Source of the DNA: Clostridiaceae bacterium DTU059
GTDB taxonomy: Bacteria > Bacillota > Clostridia > DSM-8532
Reading direction: 5' to 3'
Length of the DNA: 43,909 nt
Assembly (NCBI GenBank): GCA_001512555.1
Contig: LFSK01000172.1
Span: 1 to 43,909, forward strand
A program made the position numbers and the translations under genes. The notes below the pieces were generated by a model that saw nothing but the letters and a program-made list of their open reading frames with translations, was not told where the DNA came from and made no database searches. Positions 29,492-38,692 of this stretch are shown piece after piece (position 1 is the stretch's first letter; every line of letters begins with the position of its first letter).

Positions 29492-31277
29492 TTTTCTTGC
29501 TCACCGTCTTGATATGAAGCTCCTCAAGCTGCTTTTCCTCCACCACATCAGGAGCGTTGGACATCAGGCATGAAGCTGCTTGAACCTTTGGAAAGGCTAT
29601 GACATCACGGATGTTATCGGTGCCTGCAAGGAGCATGGTCAGCCGATCCAGTCCGAATGCCATCCCGCCGTGGGGCGGAGTGCCATATTTAAAGGCTTCA
29701 AGCATGAACCCGAAGCGATCCCTGGCCTGCTCGTCAGAAAGCCCGATCACACGGAACATTTTAGCCTGGAGTTCCTGGCTGTGGATACGAATGCTTCCGC
29801 CACCAACCTCGTAACCATTCATAACCAAATCGTAGGCCTTGGAGCGAACCTTTCCGGGATCTGAATCCAGGTACTCTATATCTTCGTCCATGGGAGCCGT
29901 AAACATGTGGTGTCTGGCAACCCAGCGTTTTTCTTCCTCATCATATTCCAGCAGCGGGAATTCGGTTACCCAAAGAATATCGTAGCGGTCATGGTCGATG
30001 AGCCCCAGCTTCTCCCCCAATTCCAGCCGCAGATGTCCCAGGGCATCAAAGACAATCTCATCCCTGTCCGCCACAAAGAGGAGCAAATCCCCGGGTTTTG
30101 CATCCAATCTGTCTTTTATATTCTCAATCTCGGTTTCACTAAGAAATTTGGCAATGGGGGATCTAAGTCCGTCCTCCTCCACCACCATCCATGCGAGGCC
30201 TTTTGCCTTATAGGTTTTTGCAACCTCACCCAAAGCATCGATCTCTCTGCGGGAAAACTTTGAGCCTGCTCCTATGGCATTGATAGCACGTACGCTGCCA
30301 CCGTTTTCCACCGCATCTTTGAAGACTTTGAACCCTGATTCAGCCACAAGGTCGGAAACATTCACAAGCTCAAGCCCAAAACGGGTGTCAGGCTTATCCG
30401 ATCCAAAACGCTCCATGGCCTCTGCATAGGTCAGCCTCCTGAATGGAGCCGGCATGTCGATGCCCAGCGCTTCCCTGAACAGGCGGCTTACAAAACCCTC
30501 GTTGATGGCCATCACATCTTCCACATCCACAAAGGACATCTCAAGGTCAATCTGGGTAAACTCAGGCTGCCGGTCAGCCCTGAGGTCCTCATCCCTGAAA
30601 CACTTGACAATTTGCATGTAACGGTCAAATCCCGATACCATCAGAAGCTGCTTGAATATCTGAGGGGATTGGGGAAGAGCATAGAATTTGCCCGGATGGA
30701 TTCGGCTGGGAACCAGATAATCCCTTGCCCCTTCCGGCGTGCTCTTGGTGAGAACAGGTGTCTCTATCTCACAAAACCCGTTTTCATCATAGTAGTCGCG
30801 GGCAATCTTTGCTATCCGGTGGCGTAGCATGAGATTCCGCTGTAAATCTGGCCGGCGCAGATCCAGATAACGGTGCTTAAGCCTCAAAACCTCATTGGCA
30901 TCCGAGTTCTCCTCGATATGAAATGGTGGGGTCTCGGATCTGTTGAGGATCCTGAGTTCGGAAGCAATTATTTCGACCTCTCCGGTTTCCATGTTTTTAT
31001 TGATGGCATCGTCGCTTCTTCGTGCAAGAGTTCCCCTCACCGCCAGAACAAATTCGCTCCTGACCTGAGAGGCCTTTTCGTGAAGTTCGGGATCGGTCTC
31101 ACTGTTGAATACAACCTGAATGATGCCGCTTCTGTCCCTTAGGGTAACAAAAATCAGTTTACCCAAATCCCTTCTTCTCTGCACCCATCCCATGACCACC
31201 ACTTCACGGCCAACGTCGGATGGCTTGAGTTCTGTGCAACGATGTGTTCTTTTCATGCCTTTTATGGTCTCTGACAT
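29481..31277 (-). CDS. aspS: Aspartyl-tRNA synthetase
   Basis: GWVQRRRDLGKLIFVTLRDRSG, RHRYLDLRRPDLQ, PQSPQIFKQLLM, FRDEDLRADRQPEFTQID, GLDRLTMLL. Confidence 0.96.
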   Translation of the reverse strand: MSETIKGMKRTHRCTELKPSDVGREVVVMGWVQRRRDLGKLIFVTLRDRSGIIQVVFNSETDPELHEKASQVRSEFVLAVRGTLARRSDDAINKNMETGEVEIIASELRILNRSETPPFHIEENSDANEVLRLKHRYLDLRRPDLQRNLMLRHRIAKIARDYYDENGFCEIETPVLTKSTPEGARDYLVPSRIHPGKFYALPQSPQIFKQLLMVSGFDRYMQIVKCFRDEDLRADRQPEFTQIDLEMSFVDVEDVMAINEGFVSRLFREALGIDMPAPFRRLTYAEAMERFGSDKPDTRFGLELVNVSDLVAESGFKVFKDAVENGGSVRAINAIGAGSKFSRREIDALGEVAKTYKAKGLAWMVVEEDGLRSPIAKFLSETEIENIKDRLDAKPGDLLLFVADRDEIVFDALGHLRLELGEKLGLIDHDRYDILWVTEFPLLEYDEEEKRWVARHHMFTAPMDEDIEYLDSDPGKVRSKAYDLVMNGYEVGGGSIRIHSQELQAKMFRVIGLSDEQARDRFGFMLEAFKYGTPPHGGMAFGLDRLTMLLAGTDNIRDVIAFPKVQAASCLMSNAPDVVEEKQLEELHIKTVSKKSED

Positions 31278-31294
31278 ATGATCTATCTGCCTTT

Positions 31295-32563
31295 CTAGTC
31301 GGTTTCCCTTATCTTGACAAGCCTGTCTATAAGGGTATCAAGACTTATATCCTTGAATTCTCCGGTTTTCATATCCTTCAAAGATGCCTTGTTGCTCTCC
31401 ACCTCGTTGTCCCCGATTATGAGCGCATATCTGGCACCCAGCTTATCCGCATATTTCATCTGAGCTTTTACGCTCCTGCCCATGATATCCTTTATGCACG
31501 TAATGCCTTCGGATCTGAGCTCCCAGGCAAGCTTTTCACAGAGCTTTTCTGCCTTTTCCCCAATGGATCCAAGATAGATATCCGGGCCTGGCCTGATCGG
31601 GATTTCAATCCCCTGGCTTTCCATCTCAAGGAGCAGCCTCTCAACGCCTATGGCAAAACCAATCCCCGGTGTGGGCGCTCCGCCGCAGGTTTCAATCAGA
31701 CCGTCATATCGGCCACCGCCGCAGACGGTACCCTGGCTGCCTATGTTTCGTGATACAAACTCAAAAACAGTCCTGTTGTAGTAATCCAGTCCTCTGACAA
31801 TTCCCTTGTCAATCTCATAATGTATACCGATGTCCTGGAGCTTTTGGGTCACCTTTTCAAAATGCACCCTGCAATCATCACAGATATGATCCAGAAGAAC
31901 TGGCGCCTCTTTAAGATGCTGCCTGCAGCCTTCATCCTTACAATCAAGAATGCGCATGGGGTTGCGGTCTATGCGTTCCTTACAGGTTTCGCACATATTC
32001 CCTATTCTGTCAGCCAAAAATTCTTTCAGCTTCTGATTGTAAGCCGCCCGGCATTCGGGGCAGCCAATGCTGTTCAGGTTAAGGGTGAGGTTCTTGATGT
32101 TGAGACTGTCAAAAAACAGAACCAAAAGGGAGATGATCTCCGCATCAGCCGACGCATCCCCTGCTCCGAAAAGCTCAACCCCAAGCTGATGGAATTCGCG
32201 GAAGCGGCCTTTTTGCATCTTCTCATAGCGGTAGGCCGTGATATTATAAAACAGTTTTGTGGGCTGGGGCAATGAGGCCATACCGTGTTCGATATAGCTC
32301 CGGACTACACCTGCGGTACCTTCCGGGCGCAGGGTGAGGCTTCTTCCGCCCTTGTCCTCAAAGGTATACATCTCCTTTTGGACAATATCGGTGGTATCGC
32401 CAACCCCCCGCTGAAACAGTTCGGTATGCTCGAAAACAGGCAGACGAATCTCCCTGTAGCCGAATCTTCTGCAAATCTCTGCAAACTTCTGCTCCACAAA
32501 GATCCATTTATCTATCTCGTCAGGCAGTATGTCATGGGTTCCTTTCGGCGCCTGTGTCAACAT
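31295..32563 (-). CDS. hisS: Histidyl-tRNA synthetase
   Basis: APKGTHDILPDE, LRPEGTAGVVRSYIEH, VRGLDYYNRTVFE, GGGRYDGLIE. ATG 32563 preferred over track start 32581. Confidence 0.95.
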   Translation of the reverse strand: MLTQAPKGTHDILPDEIDKWIFVEQKFAEICRRFGYREIRLPVFEHTELFQRGVGDTTDIVQKEMYTFEDKGGRSLTLRPEGTAGVVRSYIEHGMASLPQPTKLFYNITAYRYEKMQKGRFREFHQLGVELFGAGDASADAEIISLLVLFFDSLNIKNLTLNLNSIGCPECRAAYNQKLKEFLADRIGNMCETCKERIDRNPMRILDCKDEGCRQHLKEAPVLLDHICDDCRVHFEKVTQKLQDIGIHYEIDKGIVRGLDYYNRTVFEFVSRNIGSQGTVCGGGRYDGLIETCGGAPTPGIGFAIGVERLLLEMESQGIEIPIRPGPDIYLGSIGEKAEKLCEKLAWELRSEGITCIKDIMGRSVKAQMKYADKLGARYALIIGDNEVESNKASLKDMKTGEFKDISLDTLIDRLVKIRETD

Positions 32564-32604
32564 CCTTCGCCACACTCCCATCCGTTCGTCTAGTCTATCG
32601 ATTC

Positions 32605-32633
32605 ATTGTAACCATTCAGTCAAGGGTTGTCAA
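32605..32633 (-). promoter_or_regulatory. Sigma-A-type promoter of hisS
   Basis: Minus strand TTGACA-17 bp-TACAAT. Confidence 0.8.
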
Positions 32634-32915
32634 CGCATGGCATACTGCTGAGCACTGCAATTCTGCCATGGGCTGCCCATTGATCCGGCATCCCTGATCA
32701 GCTGGTTCAGTCGTTGTATTTCTTATACTTTGGATGGCGGCCGGTCATCTTGAATCATTTACACATCCTTATGAGCGGGTTTAATTCTCCCTGGATATTT
32801 CCCGCTCCCCTCCCAGCAGCACCACGTCATGCTCCTGGTCCGTGTATTAGCTATTTTATCATATATGCTGAAACAGATAGAAGTGAGAAAAGAAAAAAGA
32901 GCGGAGTGACCGGTA

Positions 32916-33116
32916 TTTACGGGATCTCTGCAATCACTTACCCGCTCGTAATGGTATCCACATATGTCATTGCGAGGAGGCCTTGCCGACGAAGCAATCT
33001 CACGAAATGGAGGTTGGATGTGAGAGGTGAGAAATGAGAATCTAAGAAGGTTTAGAGGTCGAGATTGCCGCGTTCAGCTTCGCTTCACTCTCAATGACAA
33101 TAAGAGATCCCGTAAA
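32916..33116. repeat. Outer inverted-repeat pair (perfect 14 bp) enclosing a MITE-like element
   Basis: tttacgggatctct at 32916-32929 and agagatcccgtaaa at 33103-33116. Confidence 0.7.
32966..33098. mobile_element. MITE/REP-like palindromic element
   Basis: Ends gtcattgcgag / ctctcaatgac (10/11 inverted); internal aagcaatctc / gagattgccg. Resembles widely seen gtcattgcgag...gaagcaatctc repeats. Confidence 0.65.
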
Positions 33117-33142
33117 GGTAAGGTCGCATTGCGATAAGACAC

Positions 33143-33230
33143 CGAAACATCCTGTGAGAATGAGATAAGGGCGGCTGTTGTTTGAGCGGAGCGAGTTCAG
33201 CCGACCCTCATTCGAACAGTTGATGTTTCG
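33143..33230. repeat. Second palindromic repeat, ~88 bp
   Basis: cgaaacatc...agggcggctg pairs with cagccgaccctcattcg...gatgtttcg around ttgtttgagcggagcgagtt. Confidence 0.65.
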
Positions 33231-33273
33231 CAGACGTGCCGCTCAGCGACCGGGCTTTGCGGGATCACTGTTA

Positions 33274-35478
33274 TCATTCGCCCGGTGTGGAATCCTCAGA
33301 AATATCTCCGTATACCGGGTCTTCCTCTCCACTTTTATGCTGAGGAAGGGAATCCTCATCCTCTTCTTCCAGCACTTCGCCTTGGGGAAGTGCGACAGAT
33401 TCTTCCTTCTCAGGCAAGGTCCCATCATCCCGCCTCAGCGAGTCCTCATTATACTCCTCATCAGTTAGCTGGTTAAAGCTCAGTGTCACTTTGAAGAGAT
33501 CACCGTCAATGCTGATGTCAAATCTTCCGCCGCAGGCATGGGTAAAACTTCGGGCGATGGCCAGCCCCAGCCCGGATCCTTCGGTAGATCGGGCTTTATC
33601 CCCTCTCACAAAGCGCTCCATGATCTCTTCTGAATCGAAGTCCATCTCGTAGCCTGCTATATTTTTAATCTCCACTATCACCCTGTTGTTATCTGAGATC
33701 AGATTCACATAAACCCTGGATGATTTCATTGAGTGTTTTAATGCATTGGAGATCAGATTCTGAAATACCCGGTAGAGCCGCCTGCCGTCACTCATGATAT
33801 AAACAGGGAAGCCGGGTACTTTCACTTTGAAGGTCAGATCCGACTGCTCAATCTGCTCACTCATATCTGCCAGTGTCTGCTCCATGAGCCTGACAAGATC
33901 AATTCGTTCCATGGCAAGAACCATGTCACCACTTGCTGCCCGGCTGAGTTCAAACAAATCCTGGATAAGGGTCTTGAGTCTGTCGGATTTTTGGGAGAGT
34001 ATCTGGACATAATCCTTCACGGTATCCGGAAGCCCCTCCTCCCTGCCGATCAGGTCGGTGTAGCTGATGATGGAAGTTAAAGGTGTTTTCAGGTCATGGG
34101 AAACATTGGTGATCAGTTCCATCTTCATACGTTCGCTTCTCACCTTTTCTTCCACAGCATTTTGAATGCCGCTCTGAATGAGGGTCAGGTTCTCCCAGGC
34201 CCTGTAAAAATCCGAATCTGGGGACAGGGAAGACGAACCTTCATATTTCCCGTTTTTCATGGCTTCAATCCGCTCCACCACCAGTCCAAGGTCGTTCACA
34301 GTCCTGCGGAAGCGCCTGAGATACAGATAGAGCAGGTATAAGCCGGCAGCCACGAAGGGTATTGCCATGAGCGCTACTCTATGCCCGGCAGCAGCAAAAA
34401 CAAACGCAAAAAACACAAGGATAACCTCGGCAGCTACCAGAGCATAGATCCGCCACAGTAATGCTTTCTGAAAGGGTTTTTTGCTCTCATACCGCCGATA
34501 ATGGCCAACGAGCCAGGTGATAGAATTATTTGCGAAGAACTGCTTTCTATTGGTCAGCAAATCCACAAGCATTGTATAGAACCACCACAGACCGCAAAGG
34601 TTCAGAATACCGCTTGCAATGGAAAAGCCGTGATCGCTGACGGTATGGAAAAAGAAGAGCAGAACAAACAACGAAAAAACCAGCTTGACCTCAAACCACA
34701 GCCGGCCGGATATCCGGGCCAGGGTTCTGTCGAACTCCCTTTTGTCACTTCTTCTTACCAGGGCTATGAGCAGCATGATCAAATCCAGAGCCACAATCCC
34801 AAGAACCCAAAAACATGCCCGTCTTGCACGTTGAGCCCATTGCTTTATCATATAGAGGCTGCTTAAGCCAGAGTAGTTTTCTACCAGATCTTTTTTGACC
34901 ATCAGGAGGGCCCGTACTTCTGGAAAATCGCTGCTCCTGTACAGATATGGCCTCAGCAATGTGTTCTGGTATCCGTTTTCGTAGCTGTAGGCATTGACAG
35001 TCCTGTTCCGGTTTTGTACCGTGATCTCCGAACCATTGTAGTAGATATAATAATCATAGCCCTGGGGCAGTATCACCTTGTCCCAGGCATTAAGTGTGTC
35101 ACCATTCAGGCTGCCCAACGTTTCCTGGGCAAGAACCGTTTCTTTTTCTATGTTTCCTAAAGTTTTTCCGGTTATAAGGTTTTCGGCATAATAGAGCAGG
35201 TTCTCCCCCTCGTCCGAGAAGGCGTAAACAAGCCCCTCCGCATCATTGATACCCTTGGCAACCCTCATAAGATGTTCGAAATGATTTGCAATTTCCTGTT
35301 TGAATTTCGAGGTGTCCTTGATGTCCCACCGGATGACGGCCATGATGTCTCCAAAGTGGTTGATAATCTCATCTGCATTCCCAAGCCCCAGCACAGCCAA
35401 CCCTAAGAAAACACTAGCCCCGAGAAAAAAACACATCCATACCAAAAAGGCTCTAAATTTTTTCGATTTTGTACCCAA
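33274..35478 (-). CDS. Membrane sensor histidine kinase with acidic C-terminal tail
   Basis: ELITNVSHDLKTPLTSIISYTDLIG (H box), NLISNALKHS, EGSGLGLAIARS; several TM segments. Confidence 0.94.
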   Translation of the reverse strand: MGTKSKKFRAFLVWMCFFLGASVFLGLAVLGLGNADEIINHFGDIMAVIRWDIKDTSKFKQEIANHFEHLMRVAKGINDAEGLVYAFSDEGENLLYYAENLITGKTLGNIEKETVLAQETLGSLNGDTLNAWDKVILPQGYDYYIYYNGSEITVQNRNRTVNAYSYENGYQNTLLRPYLYRSSDFPEVRALLMVKKDLVENYSGLSSLYMIKQWAQRARRACFWVLGIVALDLIMLLIALVRRSDKREFDRTLARISGRLWFEVKLVFSLFVLLFFFHTVSDHGFSIASGILNLCGLWWFYTMLVDLLTNRKQFFANNSITWLVGHYRRYESKKPFQKALLWRIYALVAAEVILVFFAFVFAAAGHRVALMAIPFVAAGLYLLYLYLRRFRRTVNDLGLVVERIEAMKNGKYEGSSSLSPDSDFYRAWENLTLIQSGIQNAVEEKVRSERMKMELITNVSHDLKTPLTSIISYTDLIGREEGLPDTVKDYVQILSQKSDRLKTLIQDLFELSRAASGDMVLAMERIDLVRLMEQTLADMSEQIEQSDLTFKVKVPGFPVYIMSDGRRLYRVFQNLISNALKHSMKSSRVYVNLISDNNRVIVEIKNIAGYEMDFDSEEIMERFVRGDKARSTEGSGLGLAIARSFTHACGGRFDISIDGDLFKVTLSFNQLTDEEYNEDSLRRDDGTLPEKEESVALPQGEVLEEEDEDSLPQHKSGEEDPVYGDISEDSTPGE

Positions 35479-36154
35479 TACCCCACACCACCTTTAAGTA
35501 TTTGGGCTCTTTCGGGTTAATTTCTATCTTCTCCCTGATCCGCCGGATATGCACCATCACCGTATTTTCAACACGGAAGGCCGGCTCTCCCCACACCCGC
35601 TCATAGATTTCCTCCGCCGGAAACACTCTTCCCGGATACCGCATGAGAAGCTCCATAATCCTGGTCTCGGTAGCTGTCAGCTTAACAGGTTCTCCCAATA
35701 AGGTGAGGGTACGCGTTTCCAGATGGTAGCAAAGATCGCCGGAACGCAGAACGCCACTTTTTTCGGAACCATTCATATCCCCCAGCGTCATAAATCTGCG
35801 CAGTTGAGCCTTGACCCTTGCCATAAGCTCCAGAGGGTTGAACGGCTTGGTGACATAGTCGTCGGCTCCCATGGACAAACCCAGGATTTTGTCGCTGTGT
35901 TCGGATTTGGCTGACAGGATGATGATGGGTATATTCCTTTCTTCGCGAATCTTCATGGTCGCCGACAGGCCATCCAGCCGGGGCATCATGATATCCAGCA
36001 AAATCAGCTGGATGCTGTGGGTCGCCAGAATATCCAGAGCCTGGAGCCCATCGTAGGCCTTATAGACCCGGTATCCCTCATTTTCAAGATTGATGCTTAT
36101 GGCCTTTACAATCTCCCTGTCGTCGTCCACCACAAGAATGCCGGGATTATCCAT
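35453..36154 (-). CDS. OmpR-family response regulator
   Basis: ILVVDDDREIV, LILLDIMMPRLDG, MGADDYVTKPF, winged-helix DNA-binding C-terminus. Overlaps kinase start. Start probably ATG 36154 (track 36238). Confidence 0.94.
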   Translation of the reverse strand: MDNPGILVVDDDREIVKAISINLENEGYRVYKAYDGLQALDILATHSIQLILLDIMMPRLDGLSATMKIREERNIPIIILSAKSEHSDKILGLSMGADDYVTKPFNPLELMARVKAQLRRFMTLGDMNGSEKSGVLRSGDLCYHLETRTLTLLGEPVKLTATETRIMELLMRYPGRVFPAEEIYERVWGEPAFRVENTVMVHIRRIREKIEINPKEPKYLKVVWGIGYKIEKI

Positions 36155-36276
36155 ACAGCTACCTCCTTCCTTACATGATACATCATCGTGGCAAAAAGTC
36201 ACAGTTTCAAATAGAAAGAAACCCTTCAAACCCTGCATCCATCCTAAAAGGATAAACTTACAAAAGGCCTGATGGA

Positions 36277-36295
36277 TTTCTTACAAATTTCTTAC
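36277..36295. promoter_or_regulatory. Direct repeat, candidate response-regulator site
   Basis: tttcttac-aaa-tttcttac, 11-bp period, upstream of the response-regulator gene. Confidence 0.4.
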
Positions 36296-36340
36296 GAATA
36301 TAGCCATCATATAATTTTGTTGTTAAATAACGCCCTTTTA

Positions 36341-37729
36341 TCACTTGAGCCAGATATCCACCACGCCGTACAAATCATTGACACTGTAGTACAAGCTCCA
36401 TAACCCCCATGCGTTTGCTGCTTCCTGAATGAGTTTGGGAACATCATAGCTGTCTTCATCATAATTTGTAATCCTCAGAGAAATCCGATCCTTCCCGCCT
36501 TTTACCGCATCCTCAAGGCAAACATTGAACTCATGGGAAGATGCCACCGCAAGCCCATAATAATGATAATAGTTATAGGTTGTACCATAGCATTGTGGAT
36601 AAGCTGCCCTGTCCCAGGAGTGATCCCTTTGAATGTCCTGGTCTGTAAGGTTAAAATAGACGTGTGACAGAATCTGTTCGCCGCCAGCCATAACCGGATC
36701 ATTCCAGGTGGCATCCACATGATAATACTCACCGTCCAGGCAGACTATATTCCAGGCATGGCGCTCTCCCTTGGAGTATCCGGCCACAACAAGGCTCGGG
36801 ATATTCACCCGATCCAGCATAAGCTTCATGGCTTTGGCATACCCTTCACATACCGCCATGCCATTAACCAGAACACCATAGGCAGTGTAGTCCTCCGGTG
36901 GAGTTGTGCCCTCTTTCAGGTTCTCAATATCATAACGGCAGTTGTTCACGATATAATCATGAATAGCCAGTTCCTTTTCAAAATCGTTCATTCCCGGTTG
37001 AATTATTTCGTCCAGGATTTCATCAGCTGTTCGTATCGTAGTTTGAACGGCGCTGAGAATAAAGTCACGGCTTTTGCTGTATTTAAGAGTCAGCTGTCCA
37101 TCGCTTCTATAGCGGCCTCCCTCATAGAACATGATCTCGGGGTTGTCCAGTATGATCTTTTCGATAATACCAAAAACAATCCTGGAATCATCCCCGGTAC
37201 CAAGAACGGGAAGAATCACCTGCTCCTCAACATTCTTCAGGGCTTTTACTATCAGATCGTAAATCCGTTCTAATTTTTGGTCGTAGGTAAGATTGGCGGT
37301 CTCCTTAAGCTCCCCGGAAATACTATCGGGTTTGGGATCTGCCAGTTCAATTATCTCTTCCGGATCGGGAGTTGTACCAATAAAGCTCGGATCATTCACA
37401 AGATCGCTATTCTCATCCGGGTCAGGGAAATCCGCAGGTTCAGCGGGTATTGGCTTTATCCCATCACCATCCGGTATCCCTTTGGCATTATCCTGGGAAG
37501 AGATATTCCTTTTATTGTCCATATAAAAATGATCCTGAGCCAGGCGGATAATATGGCCTCTGAAAATAAAGACCACAAAGGTAAGGAGTATAAAAAAAGC
37601 CCATCCACGAATCCTGGAACGGCGCCCTTTATGGAGGAGTTGTCCGCAACGGCCGCAACGTTCCCAGTACGATGGCATATATGATCCGCATTTTCTACAT
37701 TGTTCCAACCCATCGTAGCGATACGACAA
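36341..37729 (-). CDS. Zinc-ribbon / TM / transglutaminase-like domain protein
   Basis: N-terminal CRKCGSYMPSYWERCGRCG, one TM, transglutaminase core with C (GMAVCEGYAKA), H (ERHAWNIV), D (YYHVDATWNDP). TTG start with GGAGG upstream. Confidence 0.85.
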   Translation of the reverse strand: MSYRYDGLEQCRKCGSYMPSYWERCGRCGQLLHKGRRSRIRGWAFFILLTFVVFIFRGHIIRLAQDHFYMDNKRNISSQDNAKGIPDGDGIKPIPAEPADFPDPDENSDLVNDPSFIGTTPDPEEIIELADPKPDSISGELKETANLTYDQKLERIYDLIVKALKNVEEQVILPVLGTGDDSRIVFGIIEKIILDNPEIMFYEGGRYRSDGQLTLKYSKSRDFILSAVQTTIRTADEILDEIIQPGMNDFEKELAIHDYIVNNCRYDIENLKEGTTPPEDYTAYGVLVNGMAVCEGYAKAMKLMLDRVNIPSLVVAGYSKGERHAWNIVCLDGEYYHVDATWNDPVMAGGEQILSHVYFNLTDQDIQRDHSWDRAAYPQCYGTTYNYYHYYGLAVASSHEFNVCLEDAVKGGKDRISLRITNYDEDSYDVPKLIQEAANAWGLWSLYYSVNDLYGVVDIWLK

Positions 37730-37803
37730 GCAAACACCTCCGAAACCAAACCTTTAAGGCATAACTGATACATGAATATATGAGCCAAATGAGAATGCCG
37801 GAA

Positions 37804-38580
37804 CTACTTTGCGTTTCTGTTCCGAACATAGATATGCTTGATGTGGGGCTTTCCGGTATCCCTCTCATCGATTTCAAACTGACTGATGGCCTTGATAAGC
37901 GGGGTCAGCTTATTAAAACCATAGTTCCTGGAATCAAAATCGGGTCTTTTCTTCTGGATCAGGCTGCCAACCTCTCCCAGAAAGGCCCAGCCTGAATCGT
38001 CGGCCAGATCGGATATGGTAACAGAAAGCAGTTTTATGACATCTTCGGGAATCCTGTCATCACTCTCGTGTTCGCTATGGGGCTTGCTGCCCTTAGGCTT
38101 CCTGGCCTTGGGCGGCGCCGCCTCTTTTTTCTCATCGGATTTTCCTATGATCTCAAGATAGATGAACTTATCACAGGCAACAATGAATGGACTGGGAGTC
38201 TTCTTCTCACCGATACCTATGACCTTCATGCCTGCTTCCCGCAAGCGGGTGGCAAGGCGGGTGAAATCGCTGTCGCTGGATACAATGCAAAAGCCGTCCA
38301 CCTTACCGGAATAGAGGATGTCCATGGCATCGATGATCATAGCAGAGTCGGTGGAATTCTTCCCTGTGGTATAGTTATATTGCTGAATGGGTGTTATGGC
38401 GTTTTCAAGAAGTACATTCTTCCACCCAGAGAGTGTGGGCTTTGTCCAGTCCCCGTAGATTCTCTTAAAGGTGGGCGTACCGTAAAGTGCTATCTCTTCC
38501 ATAACGCCCTTGATATTGCTGTACGGTACATTGTCCGCATCTATCAGAACTGCCAGTCGCAGATCGTTCATATTTTCCAT
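37804..38580 (-). CDS. NYN (LabA/DUF88-like) domain protein with C-terminal OST-HTH/LOTUS domain
   Basis: LAVLIDADNVPYSNIKGVMEE, TDSAMIIDAMDILYSGKVDGFCIVSSDSDFTRLATRLREAG; C-terminal SGWAFLGEVGSLIQKKRPDFDSRNYGFNKLTPLIKA. Confidence 0.9.
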   Translation of the reverse strand: MENMNDLRLAVLIDADNVPYSNIKGVMEEIALYGTPTFKRIYGDWTKPTLSGWKNVLLENAITPIQQYNYTTGKNSTDSAMIIDAMDILYSGKVDGFCIVSSDSDFTRLATRLREAGMKVIGIGEKKTPSPFIVACDKFIYLEIIGKSDEKKEAAPPKARKPKGSKPHSEHESDDRIPEDVIKLLSVTISDLADDSGWAFLGEVGSLIQKKRPDFDSRNYGFNKLTPLIKAISQFEIDERDTGKPHIKHIYVRNRNAK

Positions 38581-38692
38581 TTCGCTTTCCCTTCTTCATA
38601 CATTTTCCTCAATACCAACTATATCATATGGTAGGTATTTACGAAAGAAGGGGCGAAAAATTCCATTTATTGTTTTGCAGCAGGGCACCTTA

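Noticed and set aside
32582-32900. T-box leader for hisS
   Set aside because: No AGGGTGGNACCGCG-type T-box sequence found; the predicted promoter lies only ~40 bp upstream of the gene.
32900-33270. CRISPR array
   Set aside because: Repeats are palindromic and nested, without regular direct repeats and spacers, and no cas genes occur in the window.
33178-33468. 96-aa plus-strand ORF (MFERSEFSRP...)
   Set aside because: N-terminus is a translation of a palindromic repeat and the rest is antisense to the histidine kinase.
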